Shown here one piece after another: positions 61,393 to 64,000 of a DNA stretch of 64,000 nucleotides. This DNA is from Ophiura sarsii (lineage: Eukaryota; Echinodermata; Ophiuroidea; Amphilepidida; Ophiuridae). Numbering within the stretch: the stretch's first letter is position 1; every line of letters begins with the position of its first letter. The stretch lies in assembly GCA_035610835.1 (NCBI GenBank), contig CM069455.1, positions 51,006,639-51,070,638 of the forward strand, written 5' to 3'. The notes beneath the pieces were generated by a model, which was not told where the DNA came from, made no database searches, and worked only from the letters and a program-made list of their open reading frames with translations. Made by a program: the position numbers and the translations under genes.

Positions 61393-62613
61393 TTAATAAA
61401 TGAATTGCCATATCAACGTAAGGAGATTACAATGTTGATTTGATATTTTTGTAGCAATACACACTTGAGTCTGTATTTCTAGAACTTCAAAGCTTTATCT
61501 CGGGTGTCATAATCTGCCGTATAAATATGAAAACGTATTTGGATAGAGAAGACTTTTCATACGAACTTTACAATTACAGCTAACCGTGTTGCTCAAGTAC
61601 GAATTGAAAGTATTTCAAAATGTAACACCGTACTTTCATATAAACGCGAAGCATATGCCCGCCCCTGTGTAAAGGGACCGTTGAGAGAGGGGGGAGAGAG
61701 AGAGAGAGAAAATAACGTTTTTTGAATCGTGATTAAAGTTTCAGATTAAAATTATCGTATATAAACTTAAACACATAAGCCAATTTACACCAATTGAATG
61801 TGATCTACAGAAAACATTTTAGTCAAGTTTTTTTTCTTTCTTTGAGCCTTCACGGACCATCACGTGTTTACAGCTACGCATACCTGGCAAGTTGAACAAT
61901 TATGCAAGTTGAACAATTATGATATTGTGTGTTGCGTGACTAACCCTTTCAGCCAATGTTATACAAATGTTATATATTAGGGTGTTTCAGACAAGGGGAG
62001 TTTGGTATCGAAATAATTATACATATTTACGTTATCAACATGATTGCCACATATGTTTTCAGTCTTATTCTGGTACTTTTTTTTAACCAGAGAAATGAAG
62101 TTTTTATAGGTACCTTGCGAAGTTTAATGTTTGGTTGTTGAACTTATATCAAATTTTGCGCAGGCTATCCTTTTTTTAATAATATATAACCTCATCGAAC
62201 ATAAATTAATAAGGAGATGGGACATTCCCTCTACTTGTCTCGGCCATATCAAACTCTATTAAATTTGTATACAATTCTGATAACTGATAGTAGAAAAAAC
62301 CCACTAACAGCGTTTGGCTTCACCTTGCAATAAGGTCCCCAAACTATACAAACTCTTGGGTGTTCACTGTAGACATGGGCATGCACTTTATGAATAATAC
62401 ATCCGCGACGTTTTGTACTTTATATTGACGAAACAAAAACGGTGAATGGTGGGTGTATGGTAAAATGTAACTTCAGCTCCCCCAGAGCAGGAGTATTCTA
62501 CACCCACATGCTTATCATTAATCTGTTGTCAACATTTTGTATTCATGACTATACAAACTGTGTGAGATGAGCCCTTAGAGTGAACCGAATCCGTTTTATC
62601 AGCAAAATCTAAC
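61393..62613. other. Unassigned stretch
   Basis: AT-rich with a (GA)n patch at 61,690-61,708. No gene supported. Confidence 0.4.
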
Positions 62614-62617
62614 TTAA

Positions 62618-62849
62618 CACTTTCCACGCGGTTATTGGTTTTATAAGAGATACAGGTTTTTCAGAAAACTGTCCCAACTTTCAAAGTCAATCTCAAGGAT
62701 TAGTGAACCAATTCTAGGCATGTTTGTACTTAATTCAATGCATTTCTTATGGTGATTCCAAATATGATGATGAAATAATTCTGACATTTTTGAAACATTT
62801 TGTTCAATTCTGGAACTGTCGTCTGCTGTTGCCTGCCGCGCGGAGAGTG
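62618..62849 (-). mobile_element. TTAA MITE (CACTTTCCACGCGG family), copy 5, inverted
   Basis: TTAA-CACTTTCCACGCGGTTATTGG at left (the usual right end), CCGCGCGGAGAGTG-TTAA at right. Confidence 0.85.
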
Positions 62850-62954
62850 TTAAAAAATTAATAAAAAGTATTTTCCGAATCAACATAATACGGCTGTGTA
62901 GTCAGTGATAGTTGTAAAGAATAAATTGAGCAAAAAACAAATAAACAAAAAGCG

Positions 62955-63165
62955 TAGTTTTACCATATTATACAAAGCAGATTTTTTTCAGAAACCTTTC
63001 CCAACTTTCAAGGTCTACTCTTATTTCATGGATTACTGAACAATATGTTTGCACTTATTTTAATGCATTTCTCATGGTGATTCCAAATATCGTAATGACA
63101 TTTTATTATTTTGACATTTTTGAAACATTTTGTGAAATTTTGGATTGTCGTCCGCGTGGAAAGTG
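62955..63165 (-). mobile_element. TTAA MITE (CACTTTCCACGCGG family), copy 6, inverted
   Basis: Collinear with copy 5 and on the same strand, about 100 bp away; right end CCGCGTGGAAAGTG-TTAA (63,166-63,169). The left terminus is eroded. Confidence 0.75.
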
Positions 63166-63169
63166 TTAA

Positions 63170-63541
63170 CATTGAGTCGAGGAACCAAACCCATCGTACT
63201 ATGTACTATAAGTTTCTACATGAGCGTAGTAATTCACGTAGCTGTAAAGCTAAACTTAAATGCATGCCATCGTTGACGTCATAACGCAAAAGAGTATGTA
63301 AATAAAACATGATCACAGGCACGATAGAAAAAGGCTACATCTAGAAATAAGTGCGAACGACTTGCCGAACTGAACGTGAAGATTTGACGAATTGAACGTG
63401 ATAACGAATTAGTCTGCGTTATTATATATATTTATAATTATAAGTACACCATTTGTGATTTAGACGATTAGGATGCTAAGTGAATAATCACGTAACTCCA
63501 TCATAAAGATATATCCTTTGATACCCTTATATCTTATAAAT
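63170..63541. other. Unassigned stretch
   Basis: AT-rich, nothing supported. Confidence 0.4.
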
Positions 63542-63645
63542 TAATTCAATGCAGCAAATACTATATATTTTCTATTTTATAGCTGCAAAAATTAATTCAA
63601 TGCAGCGAATACTATATATTTTCTATTTTACAGCTGCAACCCATT
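63542..63645 (+). repeat. 51-bp tandem duplication carrying two splice-acceptor-like sites
   Basis: AATTCAATGCAGC(A/G)AATACT + ATATATTTTCTATTTTA(T/C)AGCTGCAA occurs twice in a row. Each copy ends in TTTTATAG|CTGCA or TTTTACAG|CTGCA. Confidence 0.8.
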
Positions 63646-63748
63646 CTCTACATAGGTCTTGGTAAGCTCGTATTAAGCTGGAACTTCAACGTAACAGACT
63701 GAGCTGATCTTCAATTCAATCAAACAGAACGGCGTCTACCTTTGACGG
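63634..63748 (+). other. Possible noncoding exon of a downstream gene
   Basis: Follows the TTTTACAG acceptor-like site and ends at ACG|GTAAGTAA, a strong donor. No long frame, so a 5' UTR exon is the simplest reading. No downstream exon is visible before the window ends; 63,749-64,000 hold nothing recognised. Confidence 0.25.
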
Positions 63749-64000
63749 TAAGTAATCTATATGTTGAAAAAATTAATAATTGCAATAATAACACTGCAAT
63801 AGTCTATCTTACTAATCATACATCATTTAGTTTTTGATAAGTTCGTAACATTGTCTTAAGTGTCAGTGACTGGGCGGGCTTATGTGTCGGGGTTGGTTGA
63901 CGTATTAGAGGCCCTGCATAACATCATCAATCGGCTCTAAAGACAGGAGGAATCAATCATATGATCATGCGTCATTCACCGGCATCATGGAGTATTACAC

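Overview
This is animal nuclear DNA: spliced exons with canonical GT/AG borders, long AT-rich introns, and a dense mix of retrotransposon relics and short terminal-inverted-repeat (TIR) elements. A Penelope-like element, a Ngaro/PAT-type tyrosine-recombinase retrotransposon, two non-LTR retrotransposons and an adhesion GPCR with a C-type lectin domain together suggest an invertebrate, plausibly a non-vertebrate deuterostome (hemichordate, echinoderm or cephalochordate). That placement is inference; nothing here fixes the species.

The main gene lies on the + strand from 4,494 to 35,124. Twelve exons whose phases all agree encode about 794 residues: a long-form C-type lectin domain (three exons), a 29-nt frame-restoring microexon, the GAIN region, a textbook GPS ending in HL^TSFAVLV, seven transmembrane helices of the adhesion/secretin type, and a polar tail. 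The 5' end (signal peptide upstream of the lectin domain) is not identified and probably lies left of the window. The microexon can also be read as the end of a 29-codon signal-peptide-like exon, which would give a shorter receptor without the lectin domain.

Its introns hold a degenerate 4.9-kb Ngaro-like element with full A1...B1A2...B2 split direct repeats (4,682-9,611), an 815-bp TIR element, a 5'-truncated LINE (13,855-15,018), a hairpin-array element (about 17,273-17,550), a 1.3-kb element built from 60-bp hairpin units (19,633-20,968), an antisense LINE (about 22,735-24,690), a 31-bp-stem perfect hairpin in a tandem array (25,081-25,250), a region with a recurring GGTAACACGCGTTAC motif (28.8-33.2 kb) and a tRNA-derived SINE (34,074-34,255). 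Left of the gene, 1-2,617 holds two truncated Penelope-like copies joined head to tail, followed by a TTTGTCATG array and a foldback element.

Right of 35.1 kb there is no clear multi-domain gene. The stretch holds MITEs (a six-copy TTAA-flanked family, TAA-flanked elements, a mariner-like element, foldbacks), a decayed Tc1/mariner-type transposase, a tandem AACGTATG-rich element (36,893-38,232), orphan exon-like ORFs (35.9, 40.0, 47.1 kb) and a two-exon minus-strand gene fragment (54,795-55,779) encoding an eight-cysteine, knottin-like peptide.

The most unusual material is this cysteine-rich peptide locus, the lectin-GPCR with its possible alternative first exon, and several TIR element families whose whole interiors are arrays of short hairpins. 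Two of those, at 19.6 and 39.1 kb, share the TIR start TATGGCA, 6-bp target duplications and similar hairpin modules.
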